Origin: Prevotella sp. CAG:732
Lineage (GTDB): Bacteria > Bacteroidota > Bacteroidia > Bacteroidales > Bacteroidaceae
Assembly: GCA_000436035.1 (NCBI GenBank)
Contig: FR893277.1
Location: forward strand, 1-61,978
Length of the DNA: 61,978 nt
Direction: 5' to 3'
Part shown: one piece after another, positions 15,721-24,630 of the stretch
How positions within the stretch are numbered: the stretch's first letter is position 1
How the letters are laid out: the number at the start of each line of letters is the position of its first letter
Notes under the pieces: model-generated
Seen by the model: only the letters and a program-made list of their open reading frames with translations
Told to the model about the DNA's origin: nothing
Databases searched by the model: none
Made by a program: the position numbers and the translations under genes

Positions 15721-17802
15721 ATGAAGAGACTGATTTCAGCTGTGATTCTTTCAGCCGCCGTGGTATTACCAACGATGGCACAGAAGAACAGCAAGACACT
15801 GAGCAATGGTTATCCATTCGCCCAAGTTCCTTTTACCAGTGTGAAGATTTCGCAGAACACCTTTTGGGGCGCTCGTTTGCAAGCCGCACAGAAAGTGACG
15901 ATTCCTTTGGCTTTCAGCAAATGTGAGAGCGAGCACCGTTACAAGAATTTCCAGATGGCTGCCTATACCTTGCAGCATCCTGGTCATGAGGGACTGAATA
16001 CCCCAGCCTGGGACGTGAGCAAGTTTATGGGATTCTCTTTCGATGATACCGATGTCTATAAGACCATCGAAGGTGCTAGCTATATCCTCCAAACCTATCC
16101 CGACAAAAAGTTGAAGGCTTATATCGACAGTGTGCTCAACGTGGTCGGAGCGGCACAGGAGCCTGATGGCTATCTCTATACAGCTCGTACCATCAACCCA
16201 AAGCATCCTCATGGATGGAGTGGTGGCAAGCGATGGGAGAAGGAAGAGGTGTTGAGCCATGAACTCTACAACCTCGGCCACATGGTGGATGCGGCTTGCG
16301 CTCATTATCAGGCTACGGGTAGCACAAAGTTCCTCAACATCGCCAAGCGCTATGCTGATTGCGTGGTCAAGGAGGTGGGTCCTAAGCAGGGACAGGCTAC
16401 TGTCGTGCCAGGACACCAAATTGCAGAGATGGCGTTGGCTCGTCTCTACACCTTGACGGGCGAGAAAAAGTATCTCGATGAGGCTAAGTATCTGCTCGAC
16501 TATCGTGGCAAGACACATATCAAGGACATCTATTCTCAGAGCGACAAACCTATCTTGGAGCAGAGCGAGGCTTGGGGACATGCCGTTCGTGCTGGATATA
16601 TGTATGCCGGTATTGCTGATGTGGCTGCCCTCACACAAGACTCTGATTATATCAAGACCATCGATCGTATCTGGAACAATATCGTTTCCAAGAAGTATTA
16701 TCTCACGGGTGGTGTGGGTGCCCGTCATGCCGGTGAGGCTTTCGGTGCCAACTATGAGTTGCCTAACATGACCGCTTACAACGAGACTTGTGCTGCCATC
16801 TCTATGGTTTATCTCTTCGAGCGCATGTTCCTCTTGCATGGTGAGAGTAAGTATATAGACTGCTTGGAGCGCACCTTGTATAATGGTGTCATCTCTGGTA
16901 TGAGTATGGATGGTGGACGTTTCTTCTATCCAAACCCTCTGTCTAGCGATGGTAAATACAAGTTTAATTCCGATGGCAATACCACACGTCAACCATGGTT
17001 CGGTTGTGCCTGCTGTCCTAGCAACCTGTGCCGTTTCATCCCTTCCGTTCCGGGTTATCTCTTTGGTGTGAAGGACAATAATATCTATGTGAACCTCTTC
17101 GCTGGCAATACTTCTACCATCAAGGTGGGTGGCAAGAATGTGGTCTTGGAGGAGACAACCGAGTATCCTTGGGATGGAGACATCAAGATTACTGTGAAGA
17201 AGAGTGCTGCGAAGAATGCCAACCTCTTGGTACGTATTCCTGGATGGGTTCGCAACCAGGTAGTGCCAAGTGACCTCTATGCTTATCGTGATGCTGAGAA
17301 ACCAGCTTATAGCGTAACCGTGAATGGCAAGGCTGTGGAAGCTGACTTGGTTGCCAACAAGGGTTATCTCCCAGTGAAGAACATCAAGAAGGGGGATGTC
17401 GTTCGCATCCATTTCGAGATGCCAGTTCGTACCGTTGTAGCCAATGGCAAGGTGGCTGATGATCGTGGCAAGGTAGCAGTGGAGCGTGGTCCTTTGGTTT
17501 ATTGTGCTGAGGCTGCTGACAATGCTGGTGAGCCTGTGCTCCGTGCAGTGATGGGCAGCAAGAAGCCTGCTTTCACGCTCGTTGACAACTACACTATTCA
17601 GAATACCGAGACCAAGGGTGCTCCTGCTTTCGCTGTGAAGGCTATCCAGACACCTGCGCAGGTATTGGATCAGGCTGCTGATGGCAAGGTTTCTGTAAAG
17701 AATATGAATCTCACTTTGATTCCTTACTATGCTTGGAACCATCGTGGAGCCAACCAGATGAACGTTTGGTTCTATCAGGACTTGGCGGTTTTGGACAAAT
17801 AA
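15721..17802 (+). CDS. GH127 beta-L-arabinofuranosidase-like protein
   Basis: A 693-residue protein with a signal peptide (MKRLISAVILSAAVVLPTMA, cut near AQ) and a GH127 (former DUF1680) alpha/alpha-barrel. The Zn-thiolate site is visible: YNETCAAISMVYLFERM near residue 352 carries the conserved Glu and a Cys, and WFGCACCPSNLCRF near 424 carries the paired Cys including the nucleophile. The C-terminal region (about 470-690) is beta-sandwich. The family removes terminal beta-L-arabinofuranose from arabinosylated plant polymers or glycoproteins. It stands alone on its strand, with its own promoter and a strong bidirectional terminator; the HTCS 4 kb away is a possible regulator. Confidence 0.9.
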   Translation: MKRLISAVILSAAVVLPTMAQKNSKTLSNGYPFAQVPFTSVKISQNTFWGARLQAAQKVTIPLAFSKCESEHRYKNFQMAAYTLQHPGHEGLNTPAWDVSKFMGFSFDDTDVYKTIEGASYILQTYPDKKLKAYIDSVLNVVGAAQEPDGYLYTARTINPKHPHGWSGGKRWEKEEVLSHELYNLGHMVDAACAHYQATGSTKFLNIAKRYADCVVKEVGPKQGQATVVPGHQIAEMALARLYTLTGEKKYLDEAKYLLDYRGKTHIKDIYSQSDKPILEQSEAWGHAVRAGYMYAGIADVAALTQDSDYIKTIDRIWNNIVSKKYYLTGGVGARHAGEAFGANYELPNMTAYNETCAAISMVYLFERMFLLHGESKYIDCLERTLYNGVISGMSMDGGRFFYPNPLSSDGKYKFNSDGNTTRQPWFGCACCPSNLCRFIPSVPGYLFGVKDNNIYVNLFAGNTSTIKVGGKNVVLEETTEYPWDGDIKITVKKSAAKNANLLVRIPGWVRNQVVPSDLYAYRDAEKPAYSVTVNGKAVEADLVANKGYLPVKNIKKGDVVRIHFEMPVRTVVANGKVADDRGKVAVERGPLVYCAEAADNAGEPVLRAVMGSKKPAFTLVDNYTIQNTETKGAPAFAVKAIQTPAQVLDQAADGKVSVKNMNLTLIPYYAWNHRGANQMNVWFYQDLAVLDK

Positions 17803-17820
17803 TGTCCGTACATAGAAAAT

Positions 17821-17872
17821 AAAAGCCCGAATACTCTGAGGAGAAACTCCTTTCGAGTATTCGGGCTTTTTC
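17821..17872. terminator. Bidirectional terminator
   Basis: AAAAGCCCGAATACTC (17821-17836) pairs perfectly over 16 bp with GAGTATTCGGGCTTTT (17855-17870). A and T tracts on both sides let it serve GH127 and the convergent endonuclease gene. Confidence 0.9.
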
Positions 17873-17947
17873 TGTTTGCCAATATATCTTTTTCTGGATG
17901 ATAATGTGCTATATAGCTTTGTATCGTCTTATAATATGATGTCACAT

Positions 17948-19498
17948 TTAGTATCTTACCATCTTGCGAGTGGCATTGCCTTGCTTGATGATGAAGATGC
18001 CTTTCTTGTTTTTGTTCAATGTAGTCTTCATTCCATCCACGGTGTAGGTCTCGTATGGTTTGCTGAAATCAATCACTCCATGATTGTCAGTCTTCCAAGT
18101 AGGAGTGTCGATACCCGTAGGGACCTTGGTGCCTTCGATGGTGAGGTTCTTGATTTCCCATGTGCTGCAGATAGATGCGTCGCTGGTGTAGTGGAAAGCG
18201 AGAATCAAGCGTTCACCACAGAATTGGGTAAGGTCAAGTGTATATTCACTAAATATCCAACTATCCTCGGCTGGCACTTTAAAGTCTGCCAACTTGGTGA
18301 CTATCTCGTCGTCTGTTTCATCATCGATGGTTATCGCCTCTATGCTGAGGTATTCAAGTCCTTTGGTCTTGGCAAAGTTGACGGCTTGGTTGATGGTGAG
18401 TTTAGCACTTTGATAATTTGTCAAGTCTGTCTCAGGGAGAATGAGCTTGGCATCAGCTACATCGTTTTGCCCCTTGTATGCAGTTGCCTTCCAACCATAT
18501 TGGTTTGTCTGTATCCAAATGTTGCTATGTGAACTTTCGTTCTTGATGATTCTCTCCGTACAACCTCCTTGGGATTTGGTGAAATCGGCAGTGAAGATGG
18601 TTCCACTACTAGGCTCATCTGGCGTTGGGTCTGGAGTAACTGTTCCACCGCCACCATCTTTGTAAGCACTCGACTTGACGGTCGTCTCAGGATTGAAGGC
18701 GATGTCGGTACTGTCTCCCCAAACATATTCCATCAAGTTAGGGAAGTCAACGTATGGGTTGCGGTTGCCCTGTATCTTATAGACATCCTCATTGCGCTGG
18801 ATTTCCAAGGCATCGGGGCGGTCAGCTTTCGCCCACTTTATATATAAGGTGTAAGCCCATGGTTTGAGGGTAGGATAGGTATCTTTCTGTAGGATTTGGA
18901 GCCCAGTTTTCTCCCAATTAAGGTTTTGGTAAGTGGTAGCCATATACATATAACCACGGGCGAAGTCTCCTTTCCAAGGGTCGGCAGGCTCCCAATATGT
19001 GTTGCCATCAGAACCATTTCCTACCTTGGTCCATCCATTGCCTTTGTCACCACTAACCACAGTTCCCATCGGGTAGTTGCTCTTGGTGGAGTTGATTTTG
19101 CTCTCGCAAGGCATCAAGTTATAAAGGTCTTTGTAGGCTTGGTTGTTGTCACCTCCCCACCAACTCTTAGGGAAGGAGTGCTCGATGTTCATACCCGAAC
19201 CCACTGCGCCTTGTGAGGTGGATTTCACCCAACTACTTTCTGCGGAGTATCGGTCGATGAAGTAGCCACGACTGTCTCGGTCGGTTTGCCAAAATCCCCA
19301 CCAAGTATGTCCACTTCCGCTTCCGTAGGAGAGCACCTTGGCGTTCTTGATGACATTATAGACTGCGGTTTTCAGCTCCGCTCCCTTCTTGCCTTTGAGT
19401 GAATTGTAATACCCCTCTGGTATTTGTGCCATACTAGGTATCGTTGGCAATACAGCGGCTATTACCGCCAATGCCATGTGAAGTAATTTTTTTCCCAT
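17948..19498 (-). CDS. Secreted endonuclease I family protein with T9SS-type tail
   Basis: A 516-residue protein with a signal peptide (1-24, SMAQ), then an endonuclease I (His-Me finger) domain to about residue 270: GHTWWGFWQTD, the catalytic GSGMNIEHSFPKSWWGGD near 105-122, and LYNLMPCESKINSTKSNYP near 130-148. A Gly/Pro linker (GGGTVTPDPTPDEPSSG) leads to a jelly-roll module (about 300-455) of the kind found in cell-surface proteins, and the last 50 residues form a T9SS type A tail (YETYTVDGMKTTLNKNKKGI). It probably degrades extracellular DNA or RNA for nutrients or in biofilm. It shares a terminator with GH127 and starts 22 bp upstream of the NhaC stop, with no function shared by the two. 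Confidence 0.88.
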   Translation of the reverse strand: MGKKLLHMALAVIAAVLPTIPSMAQIPEGYYNSLKGKKGAELKTAVYNVIKNAKVLSYGSGSGHTWWGFWQTDRDSRGYFIDRYSAESSWVKSTSQGAVGSGMNIEHSFPKSWWGGDNNQAYKDLYNLMPCESKINSTKSNYPMGTVVSGDKGNGWTKVGNGSDGNTYWEPADPWKGDFARGYMYMATTYQNLNWEKTGLQILQKDTYPTLKPWAYTLYIKWAKADRPDALEIQRNEDVYKIQGNRNPYVDFPNLMEYVWGDSTDIAFNPETTVKSSAYKDGGGGTVTPDPTPDEPSSGTIFTADFTKSQGGCTERIIKNESSHSNIWIQTNQYGWKATAYKGQNDVADAKLILPETDLTNYQSAKLTINQAVNFAKTKGLEYLSIEAITIDDETDDEIVTKLADFKVPAEDSWIFSEYTLDLTQFCGERLILAFHYTSDASICSTWEIKNLTIEGTKVPTGIDTPTWKTDNHGVIDFSKPYETYTVDGMKTTLNKNKKGIFIIKQGNATRKMVRY

Positions 19499-19556
19499 AT
19501 CGTTACTGTTTTAGTTGTTTACTATGATATTTATCAGATTCATTCTTTCTAATGAC

Positions 19557-21176
19557 TCATTTCTTTTTCTTGAGAATCATCAATGCCGAAGCCAATAGGA
19601 TGATGCCGCATATCCACGACACGATGGCACTGCCGATGATGCCGAGCGACTGTGTGAATCCTGCCACCAAGAAGGTGAGGAAGGATACCAATGCCACTGT
19701 CAGGGCGTATGGCAACTGGGAGGAGACGTGGTGTACGTGCTTGCACTCTGCACCGGCACTCGCCATGATGGTGGTGTCGGAGATAGGGGAGATATGGTCG
19801 CCACATACCGCTCCTGCCATACAAGCAGAGATGGAGATGATGCGAAGTGGATCATCCGTTGGAAATACGGCGATGCAGATAGGGATGAGAATGCCGAATG
19901 TACCCCATGAAGTGCCTGTGGCAAAAGCAAGGAAGGCTGCCACGACAAAGATGATGGCAGGCAGTAGTTGTTGTAAACCTGCCGCACTGCTAGCCACCAA
20001 GCCCGATACGTATTCCGCGGCACCCAGTGAGTCGGTCATACTCTTCAGCGTCCATGCCAAGGTGAGGATGAGGATGGCTGGCACCATCGCCTCGAAGCCC
20101 TTGATGAGGCTGCTCATGGCATCATGGAAAGGCAAGGTCTTGCGTGCCACAAAGAGGATGATGGTGAGAATGAAGGCGGCTAGCGAACCGATGACCAAGC
20201 CGATGGAGGCATTGCTCTCGGCGAAGGCATCGATGAAATCCAGATAGTTCTTGCTCGATGCGTCAAAGTAACCGCCGGAATACACCATACCAGCCATACA
20301 GAAGATGATGAGCAACAAGATAGGGATGACAAGGTCTGCCACCTTTCCCTTGCTCTGTGTGGCATCGCCTTTCTGGGCATCTACACCATGCTCTACGATA
20401 TGCAACTTGGTATCGCTCACCTCATCGAGCTTACCTCCGTTGGTACGCTCATACCAGTCACGAAGCCGTTCGTCATACTTACTCATCGCCTTGAAGTCGA
20501 AGTCGAGGAAAACGATGCCAAACATGAAGAGGATGGTGAAGAAGGCATAGAAGTTGAATGGTATAGCCTTGCAGAACAGGGCCAATCCGTTCTCGCCTCC
20601 CGACACGAATCCCGATACTGCCGCTGCCCAACTGGAGATAGGGGAGATGATGCAGACGGGGGCTGCCGTGGAGTCGATGAGATAAGCCAACTTCTCCTTG
20701 GTCACGCCATTGCGAACGGCGATAGGGCGCATCACCGAACCCACGGTGAGGCAGTTGAAGTAATCATCGATGAATATCAAGATGCCCAACAGGATGGTGG
20801 CTATCTGCACACCCATCTTCGACTTGACGTGTTGGGAAGCCCATCGACCGAAGGCTGCCGAACCGCCAGCCTTGTTCATCAGTGACACGATGGAACCGAG
20901 GAGGACGAGAAACACAAGTATGCCTACGTTCCAAGGGTCGGAGAGGCAATGAATCATGCCGTAAGCCTTGGCATCATCGCCACTGCCCACGGTATGATTG
21001 GTGAGGTGTATCAGAAATCCATCCAGTCCTGTACCCATCGAGATGCAATATTGTGCGGCACCTAGCAAGATGCCGATGAAGAGGGAGGAATAGACCTCCT
21101 TGGTCTTGAGTGCCAGTGCGATGGCTACGAGGGGAGGCAAAAGCGACCACGCTGTGCCTATCATATTGTAATCCAT
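19557..21176 (-). CDS. Na+/H+ antiporter, NhaC family
   Basis: A 539-residue inner-membrane protein with about 12 hydrophobic helices and NhaC-family signatures: SLLPPLVAIALALKTKEVY near residue 11, IDDYFNCLTVGSVMRPIA near 154-171, IDSTAAPVCIISPISSWAA near 186-204, FATGTSWGTFGILIPI near 437 and CGDHISPISDTTIMASAGA near 470-488. The family exchanges sodium (or in some members lysine or malate) for protons. A hydrophilic loop at about 240-275 is long but typical. No shared function with its neighbours is evident. The 5' intergenic region carries a striking inverted repeat (21261-21320). Confidence 0.85.
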   Translation of the reverse strand: MDYNMIGTAWSLLPPLVAIALALKTKEVYSSLFIGILLGAAQYCISMGTGLDGFLIHLTNHTVGSGDDAKAYGMIHCLSDPWNVGILVFLVLLGSIVSLMNKAGGSAAFGRWASQHVKSKMGVQIATILLGILIFIDDYFNCLTVGSVMRPIAVRNGVTKEKLAYLIDSTAAPVCIISPISSWAAAVSGFVSGGENGLALFCKAIPFNFYAFFTILFMFGIVFLDFDFKAMSKYDERLRDWYERTNGGKLDEVSDTKLHIVEHGVDAQKGDATQSKGKVADLVIPILLLIIFCMAGMVYSGGYFDASSKNYLDFIDAFAESNASIGLVIGSLAAFILTIILFVARKTLPFHDAMSSLIKGFEAMVPAILILTLAWTLKSMTDSLGAAEYVSGLVASSAAGLQQLLPAIIFVVAAFLAFATGTSWGTFGILIPICIAVFPTDDPLRIISISACMAGAVCGDHISPISDTTIMASAGAECKHVHHVSSQLPYALTVALVSFLTFLVAGFTQSLGIIGSAIVSWICGIILLASALMILKKKK

Positions 21177-21260
21177 ATCTTCTAGTCTTTATTAGGCTGC
21201 AAAGATAATGCTTTTTGCTGAAACAAGGAGGAAAAAAAGAAGAAAAGAATATACTTGATG

Positions 21261-21320
21261 CAAGAAAGCGCATTTATAGCATGCAAGGATGCGCTTTCTT
21301 GTATGCTATAAATGCGCTTT
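21261..21320. repeat. Two overlapping, mutually exclusive hairpins
   Basis: AAAGCGCATTTATAGCAT (21265-21282) pairs perfectly with 21303-21320 over 18 bp, extended by CAAG/CTTG inside the loop. Alternatively CAAGAAAGCGCAT (21261-21273) pairs perfectly over 13 bp with ATGCGCTTTCTTG (21289-21301). The two pairings share the left arm and cannot coexist. It lies between divergent genes, with no T tract on either side. Confidence 0.75.
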
Positions 21321-21380
21321 GTTAGGGGATAAGAATGCAACTGTAACATTGCTAAAGTTGCTTAAATATGAGGGCGAAAG

Positions 21381-21412
21381 TTTGGAGATAGAGGGATAAA
21401 AGCCTATATTTG
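21381..21412 (+). promoter_or_regulatory. Promoter of the SIMPL-domain gene
   Basis: TTTG (21381-21384), 20 bp, TATATTTG (21405-21412): a near-ideal Bacteroidota promoter. The ATG is 72 bp downstream; the two-state hairpin ends 60 bp upstream of the -33 element. Confidence 0.75.
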
Positions 21413-21483
21413 CCCCCGAAAGTTTGCATTGGATGTGCAAATGTTTTTAGAAGACTGAATGTTGAACCTAAATTGGAGTAGTT

Positions 21484-22191
21484 ATGAATGTAAGTACAGG
21501 TATCAAGCAAGCGGCAATCTTAGCCATCGGCATCATTGCGCTTGGATTTTGTATCAAGTCGGGTCTGGAGGGCTTGGCAGGTAAGGATCGCAAGGTCGTG
21601 GTGAAAGGCTTGGCGGAGAAGGAGGTGGAAGCTGACAAGGTGACGTGGCCTATCCTCTCGAAGGAGATAGGCAACGACTTGCCTGAGCTGTATCAGAAAA
21701 TCAATACCACCACGAGCACCATTCGCAAGTTCTTGTTGGCAAATGGTGTCAAGGCAAGTGAGATCAATGTGAATGCCCCTGTGGTCATCGACCTCAATGC
21801 CGAGCGATATGGCGACAATCGTCAGCCTTATCGTTACAACATCACTTCGATTATCACCGTGACTTCCAACAACGTGAAGCTCGTGCGCAACATCATCGCC
21901 CGTCAGGGAGATTTGCTCCAGAAGGGTGTCGCCATTGTGGATGGTGGTTACGACAATCCTGTGAAGTACGAGTATGTGGCATTCCGCAAGATGAAACCGA
22001 AGATGATGGAGGAGGCGATAGCCAATGCCGAGCAGACTGCCGAACAGTTTGCCAAGAACAGCAAGAGTAAGCTCGACAAGATTATGAATGCCGACCAAGG
22101 TCAGTTCTCGATAGAGGACCGGGATTCCAATACCCCTTATATCAAGAAGGTGAGGGTAGTGACCACGGTCACTTATTCGCTGAAAGATTGA
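21484..22191 (+). CDS. SIMPL domain-containing protein
   Basis: A 235-residue protein with one N-terminal membrane segment (about 8-25, AAILAIGIIALGFCIKSG) and then a SIMPL/DUF541 domain to the end. Visible signatures are KVVVKGLAEKEVEADKVTWP near residue 37, an R-Y-NITSIITVTSNNV strand near 120, and the closing VRVVTTVTYSLKD. It is probably anchored in the inner membrane with the domain in the periplasm. The molecular role of SIMPL proteins in Bacteroidota is not known. It is monocistronic under its own strong promoter. Confidence 0.85.
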   Translation: MNVSTGIKQAAILAIGIIALGFCIKSGLEGLAGKDRKVVVKGLAEKEVEADKVTWPILSKEIGNDLPELYQKINTTTSTIRKFLLANGVKASEINVNAPVVIDLNAERYGDNRQPYRYNITSIITVTSNNVKLVRNIIARQGDLLQKGVAIVDGGYDNPVKYEYVAFRKMKPKMMEEAIANAEQTAEQFAKNSKSKLDKIMNADQGQFSIEDRDSNTPYIKKVRVVTTVTYSLKD

Positions 22192-22232
22192 AGTATAAGT
22201 TTAAAATCTACTTTGAATAGAAAGTATAAGCT

Positions 22233-22268
22233 AAAAAAGCGGAGCGTGATTTCACAACCACACTCCGC
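22233..22268 (-). terminator. Terminator of the dapF-dapL-glnN unit
   Basis: Read leftward, GCGGAGTGTG (22268-22259) pairs with CACGCTCCGC (22248-22239) with one mismatch, and six T residues follow (22238-22233). It is about 135 nt beyond the glnN stop. Confidence 0.65.
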
Positions 22269-22331
22269 GCAAACTTAAACAACCAATAAAAGAAATAGAT
22301 TGATCGTTTTTGTTATATCTGATGAAGAGTA

Positions 22332-22380
22332 GCTCATTTCACGAATGAGCAGTTTTATGTTTATCTGATCAGTAATCAGA
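22332..22380. repeat. Two short hairpins in the glnN 3' region
   Basis: GCTCATT (22332-22338) pairs with AATGAGC (22344-22350), and TCTGAT (22364-22369) with ATCAGA (22375-22380). They lie between the glnN stop and its terminator. They may protect the message 3' end or add weak termination; no function can be assigned. Confidence 0.4.
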
Positions 22381-22402
22381 TGATACTGTCTCTTTTCTAT
22401 AC

Positions 22403-24592
22403 TTATCGGATGAACAAGAGTTCACGGTACTTTGGCAAGGTCCAAAGTTCATCGGCTACAGTCAACTCCAACTTATCAATCTGATAACGGATTTCCTCCA
22501 TCTTTGGAGCTACTGTGTCATGATAAGCAATAGCCTTGTCGTGCTCGTTCTCAATCTTGTTGGCTACCTTGCGGGCATTGACCAACTCCTCTACACCCGT
22601 CTCAATCAACTGGGTGCGCTCGGCAATCTTCTTGATAATCTTGATGTTACGAGCAGTGAGGGCCTTGCCTTCCTCGTTGCCGAAAATGTCAATCATGTTC
22701 TCTACGTTCTTAGCCAACTGACTCTGATAGTGAGTAGCCACAGGGATGATGTGGTTCATGCTCAGGTCGCCCATCACACGAGCCTCTATCTGAATCTTCT
22801 TGGTGTAGGTCTCCCATTTTACCTCGTTGCGAGCTTCCAACTCGTTCTTCTTCATCACGCCCATATCCTCAAACATCTTGATAGATGCAGGATCCAAGTA
22901 ACGCTCGAAGATTTTAGGACAACTCTTCTCGCAATCCAATCCACGCTTAGCGGCTTCCTCTACCCACTCATCGCTGTAACCATTGCCGTCGAAACGGATA
23001 GGCTTGCAAGCCTTGATGTCCTGACGAACGATATCGATGATGGCAGATGTCTTGTCCTCGCCCTTGGCAATCAACTCATCCACACGCTTCTTGAAGTCGG
23101 TCAAAGCCTCGGCTACGGCTGTGTTCAATACGATCATTGCTGATGCACAGTTAGCCTCTGAACCTACGGCACGGAACTCGAAACGGTTGCCGGTGAAGGC
23201 GAATGGTGATGTACGGTTACGGTCGGTGTTATCAATCATCAACTCAGGAATCTCTGGGATGTCGAGCTTCATGCCCTGCTTGCCAGCTACGGTGAAGAGC
23301 TCATCCTTGTCGGCTTTCTCGATGTGGTTGAGGAGGTCGGTGAGCTGCTTGCCAAGGAATGAAGAGATGATGGCTGGAGGTGCCTCGTTGGCGCCAAGAC
23401 GATGCGCATTGGTAGCACTCATGATGGAAGCCTTGAGCAATCCATTGTGCTTATATACACCCATCAAGGTCTCGGTGATGAAGACTACGAAACGGAGGTT
23501 GTCCTCTGGTGTCTTGCCTGGACCATGGAGTAGGATGCCTGTATCGGTAGAAAGACTCCAGTTGTTGTGCTTACCAGAACCATTGATGCCTGCGAATGGT
23601 TTCTCGTGCAAAAGAACACGGAATCCATGATGGCGTGCCACTTTCTTCATCAAACTCATCAAGAGCATGTTGTGGTCAACGGCAAGGTTGGTCTCCTCGA
23701 AGATAGGCGCCAACTCAAACTGGTTAGGTGCTACCTCGTTGTGGCGAGTCTTGCAAGGAATGCCAAGCTCAAGAGCTTGAACCTCCAAGTCTTTCATGAA
23801 AGTCTGAACACGCTCTGGGATGGCTCCGAAGTAGTGGTCGTCCATCTGCTGGTTCTTGGCAGAGTCGTGACCCATCAAGGTGCGACCAGTCAACATCAAG
23901 TCAGGGCGTGCGGCGTATAATGATTCATCTACCAAGAAGTACTCCTGCTCCCAACCGAGGTTGGAAATAACTTTCTTGACATCAGGGTTGAAGTAGTGGC
24001 AAACCTCTGTAGCTGCTACGTTTACAGCGTGCAATGAACGGAGCAATGGAGCCTTGTAGTCGAGAGCCTCACCTGTATAAGAGATGAAGACGGTAGGGAT
24101 ACAGAGTGTATCGTCGATGATGAATACAGGAGATGTTGGATCCCATGCAGAATAACCGCGGGCCTCGAAGGTAGAGCGGATACCGCCAGATGGGAAAGAT
24201 GATGCATCAGGCTCCTGCTGAACGAGCAACTTACCTGAAAATTCCTCGATCATACCACCCTTGCCGTCATGCTCGATGAAGGCATCGTGCTTCTCGGCAG
24301 TACCCTCAGTCAATGGCTGGAACCAGTGAGTGTAGTGTGTTACCCCGTTCTCGTCAGCCCACTGCTTGATGCCTTTGGCTACGGCGTCGGCAATGTTTCG
24401 GTCGAGACGTGCACCATTGTCGATGACGTCAACGAGTTTCTCGTAAACGTCGGCAGGAAGATACTTGTACATCTTCTGGCGGTTGAAAACTTTCTTACCA
24501 AAGAATTCGCTTGGTCGCTCGCTTGGAGCGGCTACTTCAACAGGCTTTCTCTTGGAAGCCTCTGCAACAGCTTGAAATCTTAAGTTGCTCAT
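22403..24592 (-). CDS. glnN: Type III glutamine synthetase
   Basis: A 729-residue enzyme, the usual length of GSIII, starting MSNLRFQAVAEASKRKPVEV. A longer frame to 24676 is rejected because it would overlap dapL and add a non-family N terminus. GSIII strings are present: FFGKKVFNRQKMYKYLP near residue 30, an NGSGKHNNWSLSTDTGILLH stretch near 342, MSATNAHRLGANEAPPAIIS near 395, and TSPFAFTGNRFEFRAVGSEA near 465. The enzyme makes glutamine from glutamate, ammonium and ATP in the cytoplasm. It lies 38 bp after dapL on the same strand, so ammonium assimilation and lysine/diaminopimelate synthesis may share a transcript. Confidence 0.95.
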   Translation of the reverse strand: MSNLRFQAVAEASKRKPVEVAAPSERPSEFFGKKVFNRQKMYKYLPADVYEKLVDVIDNGARLDRNIADAVAKGIKQWADENGVTHYTHWFQPLTEGTAEKHDAFIEHDGKGGMIEEFSGKLLVQQEPDASSFPSGGIRSTFEARGYSAWDPTSPVFIIDDTLCIPTVFISYTGEALDYKAPLLRSLHAVNVAATEVCHYFNPDVKKVISNLGWEQEYFLVDESLYAARPDLMLTGRTLMGHDSAKNQQMDDHYFGAIPERVQTFMKDLEVQALELGIPCKTRHNEVAPNQFELAPIFEETNLAVDHNMLLMSLMKKVARHHGFRVLLHEKPFAGINGSGKHNNWSLSTDTGILLHGPGKTPEDNLRFVVFITETLMGVYKHNGLLKASIMSATNAHRLGANEAPPAIISSFLGKQLTDLLNHIEKADKDELFTVAGKQGMKLDIPEIPELMIDNTDRNRTSPFAFTGNRFEFRAVGSEANCASAMIVLNTAVAEALTDFKKRVDELIAKGEDKTSAIIDIVRQDIKACKPIRFDGNGYSDEWVEEAAKRGLDCEKSCPKIFERYLDPASIKMFEDMGVMKKNELEARNEVKWETYTKKIQIEARVMGDLSMNHIIPVATHYQSQLAKNVENMIDIFGNEEGKALTARNIKIIKKIAERTQLIETGVEELVNARKVANKIENEHDKAIAYHDTVAPKMEEIRYQIDKLELTVADELWTLPKYRELLFIR

Positions 24593-24630
24593 ACCTTTAT
24601 AATGTTTAATTATTAATGTTCGATGTTTGA

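Noticed and set aside
15766..17742. Long antisense reading frame (658 codons) opposite the GH127 gene
   Set aside because: GH127 carries a signal peptide, catalytic motifs and a promoter; the antisense product shows no recognisable domain.
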